DNA of 64,000 nucleotides, from assembly GCA_025174535.1 (NCBI GenBank), contig JALBUN010000005.1, positions 248,001-312,000 of the forward strand. The letters run 5' to 3'. This document shows positions 1 to 12,039 of this stretch, one piece after another; position 1 is the first letter of the stretch, and every line of letters starts with the position of its first letter. Under the pieces are notes generated by a model, which was not told the origin of the DNA, did not search any database, and saw only the letters and a list, made by a program, of their open reading frames with translations. The translations under genes and the position numbers were made by a program. The DNA comes from Cantharellus purpuraceus. Taxonomy: Eukaryota > Basidiomycota > Agaricomycetes > Cantharellales > Hydnaceae.

Positions 1-2503
1 TCTGGCTTTGATTTTTATAGGCGTAAATTGTTTTCTCCTAGTACCTCTCCCCCTAGCACGCCTGTCTCTAAGTCGCCATCGGCTTCCGGCACCGCTTCCG
101 CACTTTCACTTTCACAAGTTGCGGATGGCACGAATGGTATTGACCCCACTCGAGGCTTCCATCCGCTCATATCCATCTACTACTTGGTTCGCGAGAAGCA
201 AGAACGTGAACGTGTATATGGGCCAGGCTATTTTGCATCCTCTCAGCTTTCTTTACAGACCCCACAGCATCTACACTCTCAGGTGCAAAAGTCCGCCCAT
301 GGTGCACAAGACCCTGACGGACTTGCGCCTAAACCACCTCCTGCATCTTTCAAGCCTCCAATTATCCGAACCACGCCATCTGTCACTGAAACACAAGTTC
401 AGCCGCCATCCCAGCAGAAGGCAGACTTTAGTATGCCATTACCCCTTCTTCCTGCGCCCGAGTCTTCCCATTATTCCGGACTGTCATATGATACGCCAGG
501 TAACCTTGCGACGCCATCTCCGACACATGCCACGTTCGCGGCTCCACAAACTCCGCAGCCGCAGCCTCGTGCAAGGGACGTCGACCTTGGCATGCAGAAT
601 GTAACGACTCCGTCACAGCCGCCAACCCCTGTTACGGGGGCGATGCCGAGGGCCCCACCAGTGTCGACGCATCGGCGCAGCCATAGTCTGAATCAGAGAC
701 CATCTGTAACAAGAGGGTGGGCTGGTATGGTAGCTACAGGAACTCAACAGACTATCGTCAAGGGAGAGCCGCGGACAGCAGGCCCGGAAGTGACATCTTT
801 TCAAGAGCATGGCGCGTTCCTTCGTCCTCGGGGACTGGAGCCTGAACCAGAGAAAGAGCCGGTTAAGGAGGAGCAGGAAGGCGAGAAGGAGAAGGAGGAG
901 ATAAGGATTGAGAATGAAATGGAGAGAGAGCGAGAGAACCAGAAGATCAATGGACATACCAATGGGTCTGGTCATGAGAAAGGACTACCCGAGAATCCCC
1001 CTCCACTAATGAGCGCCGGGGCAACGCTTGCAAAGAAGTTTGGAAGCTTACTTGTTGGATCCAGAGGAGACGGACACGAGCGCCGCGGTGGTGGAAAGCG
1101 AGCGAGCATACTCAGCATGTCACCCCGAATATCCGTTGACAGCGAAAAAGAGAAAGAAAAGGATCGCGATCTTGATGAAAAGGTGGAGCGTGATCGTGAA
1201 CACCACCGGGATGGACAAGAAAACGCTACGAAGGAGGAGAAAGACCAAGTCGAGCCTACTAGTCACGGGCTCCGGGAGAGTCTCAGCCAACCTTTGGGCA
1301 GTATCCACCGCCGAGCAGCAACAATTCTTGACCCGGCTGGACGCGCCGCCCGGCACGAGCGACGAAGCAGCACTGGGGCGAGCGCTTTTGTGGGTGGTAC
1401 AATAGGTCGTAAGATAAAGCCCCCTTCAATTGCTGGGCCTGGTGCTCCTCCGACTATCGGTCGTGCTGAAAGGTGGCGGACAGATACTCCTGGGGAAGGT
1501 GAGAGCAGCCCGGGTCGGACGCCTCGCGTAGATGAGCAAGGCCATATGGTGAATGGGCATGGCACACTGCGCAAGGAAGAGGAGGTGACAACAGAAAAAG
1601 ACTTCAAGCCTGTGTTCCTGAAGGGACTCTTTAGGTGCGTGGTACACCGCGATGTTCTATGAAGTCTGGACGGTTCTGACCTTGGTGCTTAGCGTGGCCA
1701 CGACGTCGACTAAACCTCCTCCAGTGATTAAATCTGATATCCAACGCGTCTTGGAGCGAATGCAGGTCCAGTTTCGAGAAACTAAAGCCGGTTATGAGTG
1801 CATTCATCTCCCTTCTATCGATCTCAGCGCTCTCACGGAGGCTCAGGCGCAACGGTATCATCAACAGCGCTCTGATGGTACCACAAAGCGATCAGTTGTC
1901 CGAAAGGCTTCAAAACTTACTTTCTCTAGTAACAAGGGCAAGGAGAAAGAGCATGAAGCTGCCGTAACCATCGAGAAGGACAGAGAAAGAGAAGTACCCG
2001 GCAGACCATCTGCGACAGCCAGCAGTGGCTCTTCTTCCTTCTTCAACATGCCTACCTCTGTGGCAATGGCACAACCCCACGCCCCGGAGCGACCACCAAG
2101 CGCAACTGGAGTCGATTGGTCGCCCTCACCCCCGCAAGCTGAGAATTCAAACCCTAGTCTTCTCCATGAAGATCACAGGCCAAGATCACCATCCAAGCCC
2201 AAATTTCTCCCCCCCATTCCACGTGACTTTGCCGTTCCTCCAACAAAGGAAACGTCAAGGCCTACACTTGGTGAAACGGAGAAGGATCCGTTCGATCCTG
2301 CTAATCAGAATGGCCTTGCGGTGCGATTCGAGATCAATATAGTCAAGGTATGGATACTGTCACACTCTCAGTTTAACAATACTGACTTACGCATGCAGGT
2401 CCCTTGGCTGCCGTTACATGGAATACAGTTTCGAAGAGTGGGCGGTGATGGCTGGCAATATCAAATGCTCGCGCGACGTGTCTTAACTGAACTGAAATTA
2501 TGA
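1..2503 (+). CDS. kin1: Kin1/PAR-1-type Ser/Thr protein kinase, C-terminal part (5' end outside window)
   Basis: Three exons are visible: 1-1634, 1693-2347 and 2399-2503. They are joined by 58-bp and 51-bp GT-AG introns and give 797 codons in one frame. The kinase domain must lie upstream of the window. Near the start the protein reads [19 protein letters not shown], a stretch I associate with the region after the kinase domain in fungal Kin1 proteins. A long Ser/Pro and Glu/Lys-rich linker follows. The C-terminus joins [10 protein letters not shown] to [17 protein letters not shown] and ends in [19 protein letters not shown], the KA1 (kinase-associated 1) fold that binds acidic membrane lipids in MARK/Kin1 kinases. 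Known role of the family: cell polarity, septation and exocytosis at the plasma membrane. Both splice joins restore the family sequence exactly, so the call is strong. The gene converges on the xylulokinase gene. Confidence 0.9.
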
Positions 2504-2887
2504 CACGTTTTGCTTTACTTCCATATGGTGCTCTAATGGCTCCACGCTCATTCCTTTCGCTACAGTCGCAGTTCAGTCTTGGCTGCCTCTTTGAGGTGTA
2601 CAACTGTTACACCCTTTGCTTTTTTTCGATTTCTAGATATGATATCGTCGCATCCCGTATTTAGTCTTTCTGGGGATTTCCGACGCATTCGTGTACGGAA
2701 GATGTGTACATTTATTCCCAGTGCATTTCCATGGTACATGCCGTCAATATACTGTGACAACAAAGGATGGGAATGGAGAATTGATATGTACAACGCCGCA
2801 TAATTTTGGTAATCTTCCGGGATATCAATTGATGAAGGGTAGATGCGCTTGAAGCCGTCAAACGCAAGAAAGAGGTATATACCTAGC
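2504..2887. other. Convergent intergenic region
   Basis: About 380 bp between the stop codons of the kin1-like gene (+) and the xylulokinase gene (-). It holds the two 3' untranslated regions; I see no further gene. Confidence 0.6.
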
Positions 2888-5458
2888 TCACACAAGGCCT
2901 TTAATGATAAGGGTTTCAAGACGGCAATACTCTGGGACCATAGCAGCGTATGCCATGAATGCGTCCGAGTCCGGCTCAGCAACTTTGACAAGCCCAAACT
3001 GTGCATCGGCGTCGTCTGTCTGGAGCGCTGCAATCGGTGTCAACGTGGCAGACGACGATCCATTCGGGGAAATCGCATTAGGCGATGGTGCCATGAGGTC
3101 AGGTGTCGTAAAAGCCGTCGAGGGTGCACCGGGAGTGCCCATCGAATTTGTCCCGTTCGTCGTGCCCGAGGAGGATGAGGTACTTGTCAGCGTCCGTACC
3201 CGCGGGGCATTCTCTGGCTCCGGGGGATACTTGAACACCGATGACACGGGCGCCTCACCTGTGCTCTGGAAACGCGCCACATCCTCTTCGTCTTCTTCCA
3301 CAAACGCCGTCGCAGCAAGCCCGGATCGCGCGGACGCAGACGCGAGATGTTTGCTTGCGGAAGGTCCGAATCTCGGCGTCGTGGGTGTCGAGCTGACAGT
3401 CCCAGAGCTCTGAGTCTGTTGCGCGGCCCAGCGCTTCCCGAGGAGCCATCGGACTTCGTCTTCGAACGTAGGGTGTCGCTCGTCAGGACGCGCAACACGG
3501 CGCCATGCCCAACGCGCTAGGTAAGCGCTACCAAGCGCTGGACGAGACGGGATACCTGGAGGTGGTGAGCTTTGGGCAGGCGCAGATTGTGCCGCGTCGA
3601 GCACCGTTGAAGGAACAAACACAGGTGCGTCGAACACGTCGCCTAGAAGGTTCACAACACTAGGGAAGTGAGCAGCAGCACCAACGGCAAAAACACGACG
3701 TGGGAGATGTGTGGAATCATAAGGATCGAAGGAGAGCCCGAGGCTGAATGCGAGGGGGGTGGCGCGCGATGGTCTTGGTGCAGGTCGCGCAGGGTATAGG
3801 AGACCAGTCTGGGAGACCATACGAGCAAATCGGGCACGGAAAGAGAGGATTTGGCTCTCAAGTAGACAGCGCGGGTTGGCACGCAAGTCACGGAATTCGT
3901 TGACTTTGATACCACCTTCAAAGCGGTAAATCCCTTTGACTTGAGAGAACGGGAATGCCTCTCCCTGGAGGACCCAGAAGCTAAAAAGCTTATCATCGAG
4001 TCTAAGAGGCAAAAGTAAGATAAGCGCGATTGGGAGACGGGAATCGGAGAGCACACCCGATAGAGCCGCCAGGAGGGACGATGGCAATCAGACGGTCAAA
4101 TGCACTCCAACTTTTGGTATACATATCGCGTACGAGCGAGCGTGGCACGTCCGCATTTCTACCACAATATCAGCAATAGTTTATTCAGATATTGGCATAC
4201 TCACCGACTGGATAGCATAGTAACATAACGCGGAGATTCTGAAGGATCTTGCGCGGGATGTGGGAAAAGACTGTACAGTCTTGTAGGGAGGTAGTGCGAG
4301 GCGGCCGTGAGGAGAACGTCGGTTGAGCCAAAGGAAATGATGGAATCGGAAGAAGTGGGACATAATGATAGGTACGTCGCAAGGTGGTCAGACGTAAATG
4401 GGATAATAGACGTCTCTAAGAACTCCTAATATGAGATAAGGGTTAACATGAAAGAAGAGACATGCATACCCGGGTCAAACCCGTAGCGCTCGACAAAGTA
4501 TGGGGCAATGGCCCCCAGTTTCCTTCCTGGATCAAGCTGAACTGCTCCGAGCAGCTCCTTGAGCGTTCTCCCGCCCTCACTGTTGCCGGCAACGATCTCA
4601 AGAGTCACCTCGTCCCATTGCCTCAACTGCGCGTTCCACATTCCAGTACCCGCCACCTCTGCAACGCCGAGCGCGGCCCATCTTCCCAACAAGAGAGTAG
4701 GAATCAAAGCCGAGGCGAGCGATAGTCTGCCTCCACGTGCGGTGCGCGTCCAAGCCTCAGGGTTTCCTTCGCGAATCTTCATGGCTTGCGCTGCGGCCAA
4801 GGCGGCGTGAGCAGCGGTACCAACACGGTGCGCCATGTTATCCGGTCCACCAAGAGCTTGTTCGATTGCCTGTGCCTGCGTTGCCGTCGAAGCATCATGT
4901 GGGGAGGGGGTATGTAAGAGCGCAAAAGTTTTGGCGGACCCAAGTTGGGTATGGAGGGTATGTTGAGGAGAGAGGGATGCAAGCTGTGTAGAAGACTCTT
5001 GTGTCCACCATACTGTTGCATTCTGAGCCGCACCACCAATGCCTTTGACTTTGTTGAGGTCGATCCGGAGGCGAAGTTTTTGTAGGAGGAGATCTAGAAC
5101 AACGGCATCAATATACTTCCGTTCTCGACAGATAGAATTGACAATGCGAAGGATGACACAGATACAGACCAAGCGCTTTGACCCACATGTCTACGGGTGT
5201 CGTGTATGCATCTCCGGGGGTGGTGAAAACGCCACCATGGGTTCTGACGCATCCAGCAGCGAGCTCAGAGTTTGCATCGCTACAGTAACGACGCGTCTGC
5301 ACTCACTGATATTCTGATAAGTCAGTGTCAAAGTCGACCGCCTCTACGGCAACAAGATCGAGCTGTTCGTCGACAACCACGACGCGAAGCTGCTCAGTTG
5401 ATAATTCAAAACCAAGGAAATATGTGGGTTTGCCAGCAGGAGGCGTCTTGGAAGGCAT
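2888..5458 (-). CDS. xks1: D-xylulose kinase (FGGY family) with C-terminal low-complexity insert
   Basis: Six exons on the minus strand: 5458-5307, 5243-5170, 5093-4470, 4415-4205, 4158-4057 and 4001-2888. They total 2277 nt, or 758 residues. The enzyme family phosphorylates D-xylulose to xylulose-5-phosphate in the cytosol, feeding the pentose phosphate pathway. The N-terminus reads FLGFELSTEQLRVVVVDEQ (ATPase fold of FGGY kinases). Later come IAPYFVERYGFDP, FTSDHLATYLSLCPTSSDS, the phosphate-loop-like ISFGSTDVLLTAASHY, and near the end AYAAMVPEYCRLE. The protein is about 150 residues longer than usual because of a Ser/Thr/Pro-rich, acidic insert (roughly residues 590-730) in the last exon. 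One oddity: the segment where xylulokinases normally carry GQQH before a V-Y-W triplet reads GAAQNATVWW, with no His. The ATG chosen gives the FGGY start directly. The product name is secure; full activity is not. Confidence 0.88.
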
Positions 5459-5926
5459 GTCTGAGCTTAGGGAATATGTAGAATATGGAAGAGAGAAAAA
5501 GAAAGTGGAAGCGTCGAGTGGAGAATAAGCCTGGCGGGCGGATTAGAAAAAGGAATTCTCAGTGAGCGTTCATCACCGACTCCAAGCGACCGTAGCACAT
5601 AACCGTCCGTTTGGTCCCGTACCCTAGCTCTTCCCACCACAATTTTCATCCGTTTCCACCACAATCTTAAAAATGCCACCATACGTATTTAGAATAGCTC
5701 CTAGCCTCAAATTACACCATCTTCGATAGAATGTGCTAATCGGTCAAAGGGAGGAATATAACAGAACACTAAAAGTATGTCTTTGAAAAGTCCAGAAAGC
5801 CCATGCATGCATGGTAAGGATCCCAATTAGGGCGTGGATATCAACTATAGAACTGCGGTACAGTATATGTAGATGTAGTTGGAAGTAAAGGAATGAAGAT
5901 AACCAAGCAAAGCATCTAATCGAGTG
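5459..5926. other. Intergenic: xylulokinase promoter and LIS1 3' end
   Basis: About 470 bp between two minus-strand genes. It should carry the promoter and 5' UTR of the xylulokinase gene and the 3' end of LIS1. No other gene seen. Confidence 0.55.
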
Positions 5927-7796
5927 TCAAGTCATGCTAGACGGCACCCATATCTTCACCGTCTGTAGTCAAACATCATAAGCAGATGTTCAGAAAGGAG
6001 CAGGAACTCTCGTGCTCATACCTTATCCGAGCTGGCCGTTGCCAGAACATTGATCGGTCGTTCCACAGCCTCCTCCTGCCCATCTGCACCCGAGACGACC
6101 TGTCTTCCCCATACGAGCGATGCTACAAACTGGTCATGCGCTTCAATCTTTTTCACGCATCGTCCTGTCTTGAGATCCCATATCCGAACAGAGTGGTCGT
6201 CGGCAGCAGACAAGAGATACTTTCCACACGGGTGGAAAGCCAGAGCTCGTACCCAATTATCATGGCCAACCTGCGAATGATGATATATATAAGTTGACCC
6301 ATGTCAAGAAATGTACTCACAAATGTCCATAAGCATTGCCCAGTCAACGCGTCCCAAATCTTAATAGCCTTGTCTCTGGAGCCTGTAGCAACGAATGCGA
6401 CACCTAGCGCATCGACTTTGGCAGAACGTGGATTGGCTGGCTGCATAGGCGGAAACACAATGATGAGAGTCAGAACACCAGGATTCATAATGAATCCTTA
6501 CCCGAGCGACCAAGTCCCGTATAGAGGGAAGAGAGACAACAGGAGCAAAAGCGGCAACCTCAACTACGTTCTCATGTCCACGCATCTCTGCTTTTGTAGC
6601 ACCAGACTCGATATCCAGTATCCGTGCGGTCTACGAGATACAGGGCAAGTCATTTCAGCGTAATCTCGCGTCAGATGGCAATTCTTCAACTCACATGGTC
6701 ATTAGAGCATGTGAGGATCAACTTCCCATCTAAACTCGATACCGCGCAACGGATCCAATCTGCATGAGAATTTAAAACTTTGATGCAATGTCTGAAGGCG
6801 ATGTCATGGGGGAATATAAGCGTGATTAAAACACGCGTACGTTGTTGCTATACTCCAGATCCTGACTGTCTGATCCCTGCTTGCACTCACAACGCGATCG
6901 TCGCCTGGCAAAAATCGAACAGAGGATACGGAATGCTCATGGCCGCGCAATGTCGCAAAATTTTGATAGTCATTGTCCACATTCCATAATTTCACAAAAA
7001 GATCATAAGAGCAGGATACTGTTGGACCATCAATCAGACTTTTTCACAACGCCGGAACAGATAACCACATAAGCGTGGCAAGAGGCGGGCGATGTCTTTG
7101 CGCTTGGTTAACAAACGACGCACCAAGATTCTTTCCCTTTGAATCGAATTCACAGTCTGTCACGGTCCTGGTATGCCCTTTGAGTGTTCTCTCAAGCTCC
7201 CCCGTCTCCCAATCCCAGATCTTGAGCGTCGCGTCTTCGCTAGCTGTGGCCAAGTTGGAAAAAACCGGGTGGAAGGAAAGAGCTGTGACGGGGGCCCTAT
7301 GTCCCGTGAGCGTGTGTTTTGCTGGGGCGCGCGGCAGCCACTCCGGATTCGCGCGTTTGGATGTACCAGGAGGTAGGTGTGCCAAGTGAGAAACTTCCTC
7401 CAGTGCTTGGGAAAGACGTGACTCAAGATCCATGATCTACCATCCTATCAGTAAAAGAGGCCTTGGGAAATTTTCTCATATGCACCTTGCGTTGTAACCG
7501 TATGACCCCAGTCCATTTTTTGACTAACAGACCGGTCGTCTTCGCGTTTCCATCTGGTTCGAAATCCGCCTGCAACGTCCCCAGAAAAATGAGCCTGATC
7601 CATCGGTTGCAAGCAATCCCACATACCAAGTTGGGGACTTCTTGTTTCATCTGCTCGTATGTTTTGGTGAATCCAGCACTGAAGAGGTAGTCCAGCATCG
7701 ACCTATGCCTAGAAACAATATGAGCAATAACGACATTGAACGTGCACTCCACTACGCTCACAGATCCTCCTGCTGGCGGTCTGACAAGACTGACAT
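5927..7796 (-). CDS. nudF: LIS1/NudF (PAC1) dynein regulator, LisH plus WD40 repeats
   Basis: Ten exons on the minus strand: 7796-7762, 7708-7627, 7569-7486, 7436-7124, 7018-6841, 6791-6695, 6630-6502, 6440-6321, 6270-6022 and 5962-5927. They give 1323 nt (440 residues), the usual length of fungal LIS1. The protein opens with [20 protein letters not shown], a LisH dimerisation motif. A short coiled coil follows ([15 protein letters not shown]) and then seven WD40 units, with typical pieces such as [19 protein letters not shown] and [11 protein letters not shown]. It ends in [12 protein letters not shown]. Known role: LIS1 binds the dynein motor and controls nuclear migration and hyphal growth, with NudE as partner. 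All nine introns (about 49-105 bp) have GT and AG ends, and each join restores the family sequence. Single copy here and apparently intact. Confidence 0.95.
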
Positions 7797-9014
7797 TGCC
7801 AGAATGTTTTCAAGTCACACTGCAAGGGTAGATACCTATGACGAAACTCCGAGTCTGAATTCGATCTCCGTTCACCTTGTGTTATTATTTCTCCAACATT
7901 CCCTTCCAGGGTCCGGATTGATTAGCAGGAAGACTGGAATTGACGTGTCTCAGGTCAATGCACAATATTTTGCCCTCAAAGTCTCCGGAACCATAGCGAT
8001 GGTGTCGCCCGGATAGGTCCGTTGTTGCGACAACCTCCTCGCTAACTACACCGATGGTCCCCTTGTTTTCATATTAGGGGTGTCAGGATCGCGATGTACT
8101 CAAAGGATTAGTCCAAGTCTCATGCACCTTATCCAGACTTGGAAGTGGAATAGATGGAACTATCTGGGTAACGATTGTAAGTAAACGACTTCGTCCACAA
8201 ACACACATCGTCTTCGATGGAACAGGCAGTTGGCCAGAAAGTTCTTCGATCTCTGCTGAATTCTACCCCTTGATCGGTGCAAGGCAGGGCTCGAACGTGG
8301 TGTTAAAATGACACAACCAATGAGGCGCCAGCCCCGTGCTCCGATATTCGCTGTGTCAATTTCTTGCAAGCACCTTTTTTAGACTGCTCCGTTATCCAAA
8401 CCTCACAATACAACATACCCATTACATTCACACACCTTGCTTGGCTTTGATCTCGCATTGTCTGTTAACTCTCTTCTACTCCCTTGTGCATAATAGTGGG
8501 GCCCAACTCTTTTGGTGGTTTGTCTTGCGGTTTACTCACACCTCTTTGGCGTCTCTGTCGAAAGATTCAACCTTGTTTTTGCACTATCGCCACACCATTA
8601 CCTCCACCTCCCATGTGCCCCGCAGCAATACGATATCCTTTCTGACAGTCCATGATCATCAAAGCCACTTGTCTGATCATTACAGCACGTTGCCCGTCGA
8701 TTCTCTCATTGCAGAGCTGCTACATTCGTTTGGACGTGTCATTTCTTGGAGCTTGAGGGCGTGGATTTGGTTGCTGCATTATGAGACTTGGAGCTTGGCC
8801 ACCAACGGCACACTGAGCCATTGACATAAAACCGTTTCAAGCGCACATGACGACTGTATTATGACACACTCAGCTCTGCTAATCATCCACTTGGCAGCGC
8901 ACCCCAATTGGCATGTGTAGAAGCAATCTGTCGCATGCCAGTCTGCTAAGGGGAAGCCGCTTTATCCGGTTAATCTCACATCCTGATGTGGAAGCTTCTT
9001 TGAGACGGTCCTGT
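7797..9014. other. Intergenic, 1.2 kb, no convincing gene
   Basis: It should contain the LIS1 promoter at its left end. An open frame at 8336-8824 (+) is Ser/His/Leu-rich, has no recognisable motif and is probably chance. A decayed tRNA-like piece lies near 8267-8340. Confidence 0.5.
8267..8340 (-). other. tRNA-like relic (possible SINE head)
   Basis: On the minus strand, a TGGCGCCTCATTGG stretch (loose A-box) is followed by ATTTTAA (a Lys-UUU-like anticodon loop) and then GTTCGAGCC (B-box match). The variable-loop segment is too short and neither the anticodon stem nor the acceptor stem pairs properly. It cannot be a working tRNA as read. It may be a tRNA pseudogene or the head of a tRNA-derived SINE. 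Confidence 0.25.
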
Positions 9015-12000
9015 AAAGGCATGTGATGCATGACCCATTTAGTGGCCGCAGGGCGGTTAAACTAAGATGGCACGTTGACGTAATTATGTAAATCACCCCA
9101 GTAGTCGTAACGTGCCCACAGATACAAAGAACAAGCTGACTGAGTTTCTATGACTTGCAGATACATTAAGGTCGCGAGTCCAAGCTCTGCATTTTACTGC
9201 CTCAATTGGAAGCAACCTCGCACGATTATCAGGGTTTGTGTATGAACTTCTAAGCAACGCGTCTTCCATCTGAAGCCTGAGCCAGCGCTTGCATGCGCCA
9301 TGGCTTATCTCTCGGCAAGGATTAAAAGTTGCAAGCCTTCACCAACTTGATACGATCTGCAATTGATATGTTCGCTTCTGCCCACGACATTGAGAAAACC
9401 CAGTCCCAACTTCCATCTATCGATGGTTCAGATGAGGAGGAGTTGGCGAGGATGGGGTATAAACAGGAGCTGAAGCGCGATCTCGGCCTGATACAGGTGG
9501 GTGAATCATTGTTGGTGGATCTGATTGACTCATCTGACAGATTGCATCCCCCTACAAGAATTTTGGCGTGTCTTTCTCTATCATCAGTGTCATCACGGTC
9601 AGTTCTATGCAGCTCGTCAGCATTCTTCAACCCTCATGATTTGAAGGGCACGTCGAGTTTGTTCTTGTTCGGCCTTGTACGTTCATATCCTCTATATCCG
9701 CTATATCCGCTCATGACTGTCTAGAATACTGGGGGGCCAGCAGTCATGGTGTGGGGATGGGTCGTCGTGTGTAAGTAAAGCATATCACATCAGTGATCCT
9801 CCGCCCCGTTTTCATCATCCATCAGCTTTCTTTACGATGGTAGTAGGACTTGCCATGGGAGGCTAGTCTTCACTCATTGTTGCGCAAGTTTAATGTGACC
9901 AAGTCTATCATGTGATGTAGAAGTCTGCAGCGCCCATCCTACCAGCGGAGGGCCATATTTCTGGGCTGCAAAGATAGTTCCCGAGAAAAACGCACCTCTA
10001 GCCTCTTGGGTCAGTTTTCTTATATCGTTTAACACCGCTGTCTCTTTCACGACCTTGTCAAGATTACTGGATGGTTCAATCTTCTCGGCAAGTTCTATTA
10101 TCAGCCTGCAAGGAGCTGTATCCCTTGGTTTACTCTTCTTCGATTCCAGGTCAAGTGGCTGTGACTACCGGAATCAGGTGTGTCGGTGACAATCTTTAGT
10201 TGGTTTATGAATGGTACCAATATTGTTGCACGGCGTAAGCTTTGCTGTAGCGCAATTTATCTCAACAACGGCAACTATAGGAACGACATTCGTGGCCAGC
10301 CCAAAGACAACCATCGGCATATATGCTGCTGTTTTAGTGGCTCAAGGTGAGCGTGTCTTAATGAGCATGATATCGTTAAAGTATTGACTAAAGCTCGTTG
10401 GTCAATCTAGGTCTCATAAATACCTTTGGTGTTCACCTCCTTGGGATACTCAACAATGCATCAGTCATGTGGCATTCTCTCGGCACCACTTCCCTCGTCA
10501 TTGCGGTTCTCACTAAGGCACCCACGCACCAATCCGCCAAGTTTGTCTTTACACAATTTGTTGATGGCACCGGGGACCCTGGATGGGGGACACGTGCAAG
10601 TCATGCATATGTCGCTGTCATCGGCATTTTGCTGGCACAGTATACCTTGACAGGTAGTTAACTTGACAAATGGACTTTACGAATTTGGCTCACATGGCTA
10701 CACGTAGGATTTGATGCAAGTGCACATGTGGGGACCAGTTACCTGATTTCCCTAACAGTTCACTGAAATATTCTCATTTTCAGATGACAGAGGAAACACG
10801 TAACGCAGGTACTTCTCAATCTCAGCGTGCTCAGATAGCATTTGACGTTAGAGGTGTTGTAGCAATGTCTGGTTCCCTTGGTATTGTGGTCTCCATTAGC
10901 GTCAGCGCCGTATTAGGATGGTTCCTCATAGTTGGACTCCTCTTCTCGATACAAGACTATGAGGCTACCGTCACATCTGCAACAGGTCAACCCGTGACCC
11001 AGATATTGCTGGATACTGTTGGGGAGAAGGGTGCGATTGCGCTTATGGTACGCACAGTCACTGAATGGTGATGGTTTTTGGAGCGTATAACGAGCCTATA
11101 TAGGTGGTAATATTCGTATGCATGTTTTTCGCCGGCATTTTTTCAGTCACATCCAATTCTCGCATGATGTACGCCTTCTCGAGAGATGGCGCGTTACCTG
11201 GTTCGAAATTCTTTCACAAAGTAGACAGTAAGCGCAAGACGCCAGTACGGACAGGTGAGCCTCTCATACATTCACTTTCACTCCCAGTTAGGTCTCATAA
11301 TGGCTTGTGTATAAGTATGGCTTGCTGTAACGCTTAGCTTTATCTTGGGATTACCATCGTTGGGAAGTTCTGTCGCGTTTGCTGCAGCAACGAGCATTGC
11401 TACGATCGGTCTCTATATATCGTATGGTATGAGCACTCACTTCTCCCAACGTCGGAAACCTCACAGGTCCCCAGGTATACCCATTGCACTCCGTGTCCTC
11501 TATAACCGGAACTTCACCAAAGGACCATTCCACCTCGGATCCTTCTCGCTCCCCATCGCCGTCACTGCCGTCCTCTGGATCATATTCCTTTCCATTGTCT
11601 TCATCCTCCCTCAGATTAACCCGGTAGATTCTCAGACATTGAATTACGCCGTTGTCGCAGTGGGAATTGTCATGACGTACAGTATTGGCTTTTGGCTCAT
11701 CAGTGCGCGACGGTGGTTCACAGGCCCGATAAAGCAGATCAAAGGTCAGATTGCCTTCTTGTCCATCTTCATGGTTTTAACGGTATGATGTTGACTGAGT
11801 TTCTCCGTTGGTTGATAGCGGAAGAGGTGGGAATCGACGTTTCTGATCCCGCCGCGTCGGATAAAGCAGAAAAGGAAGGGGGGATATAGACACATGACCA
11901 TGTCACGTTCATATCAACTCTTCATAGACTCGGGACGGGTGGTTTGCATAGCTCTGTAAACAGTCCTGGGAAATAAACAATTGGATGGGATGCTCCTGAC

Positions 12001-12030
12001 ATTACTAAGCACAAAAATGCTGAATACTTT
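9015..12030. repeat. Left outer arm of inverted segmental duplication
   Basis: The segment is repeated in reverse orientation at about 37475-40785. It covers the whole permease gene plus its promoter and 3' flank. The copies are homologous throughout but differ at many third-codon and intron positions. The right copy is about 290 bp longer because one promoter segment is tandemly doubled there. Confidence 0.85.
9368..11889 (+). CDS. Amino-acid/GABA permease-type APC transporter, copy 1
   Basis: Seventeen exons can be traced from ATG 9368 to TAG 11889: 9368-9496, 9559-9597, 9647-9676, 9725-9770, 9826-9861, 9921-10009, 10063-10087, 10150-10177, 10240-10346, 10411-10653, 10708-10727, 10784-10808, 10863-11047, 11104-11254, 11316-11426, 11475-11744 and 11819-11889. 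They total 1605 nt (534 residues) without a break. Family markers are ARMGYKQELKRDLGL at the cytosolic N-terminus, GPAVMVWGWVVVS, EVCSAHPTSGGPYFWAAK, DASAHMTEETRNA, TSNSRMMYAFSRDG and PVDSQTLNYAVVAVG. This fits a 12-TM plasma-membrane APC transporter of the fungal GABA/choline/amino-acid permease group; the substrate cannot be read. Two introns appear to use GC donors (after 9861 and after 10087). In this copy the first reads GCTAGT, a weak donor, where the paralog has GCAAGT. Confidence 0.85.
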
Positions 12031-12039
12031 AAAGAGTGT

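Noticed and set aside
3034..3440. Ser/Thr/Pro-rich end of the xylulokinase as a separate gene
   Set aside because: Same frame and exon as the catalytic part, and the conserved family C-terminus follows it.
8336..8824. 162-codon open frame upstream of the outer arm
   Set aside because: Ser/His/Leu-rich, no motif, no splice or family context; probably chance.
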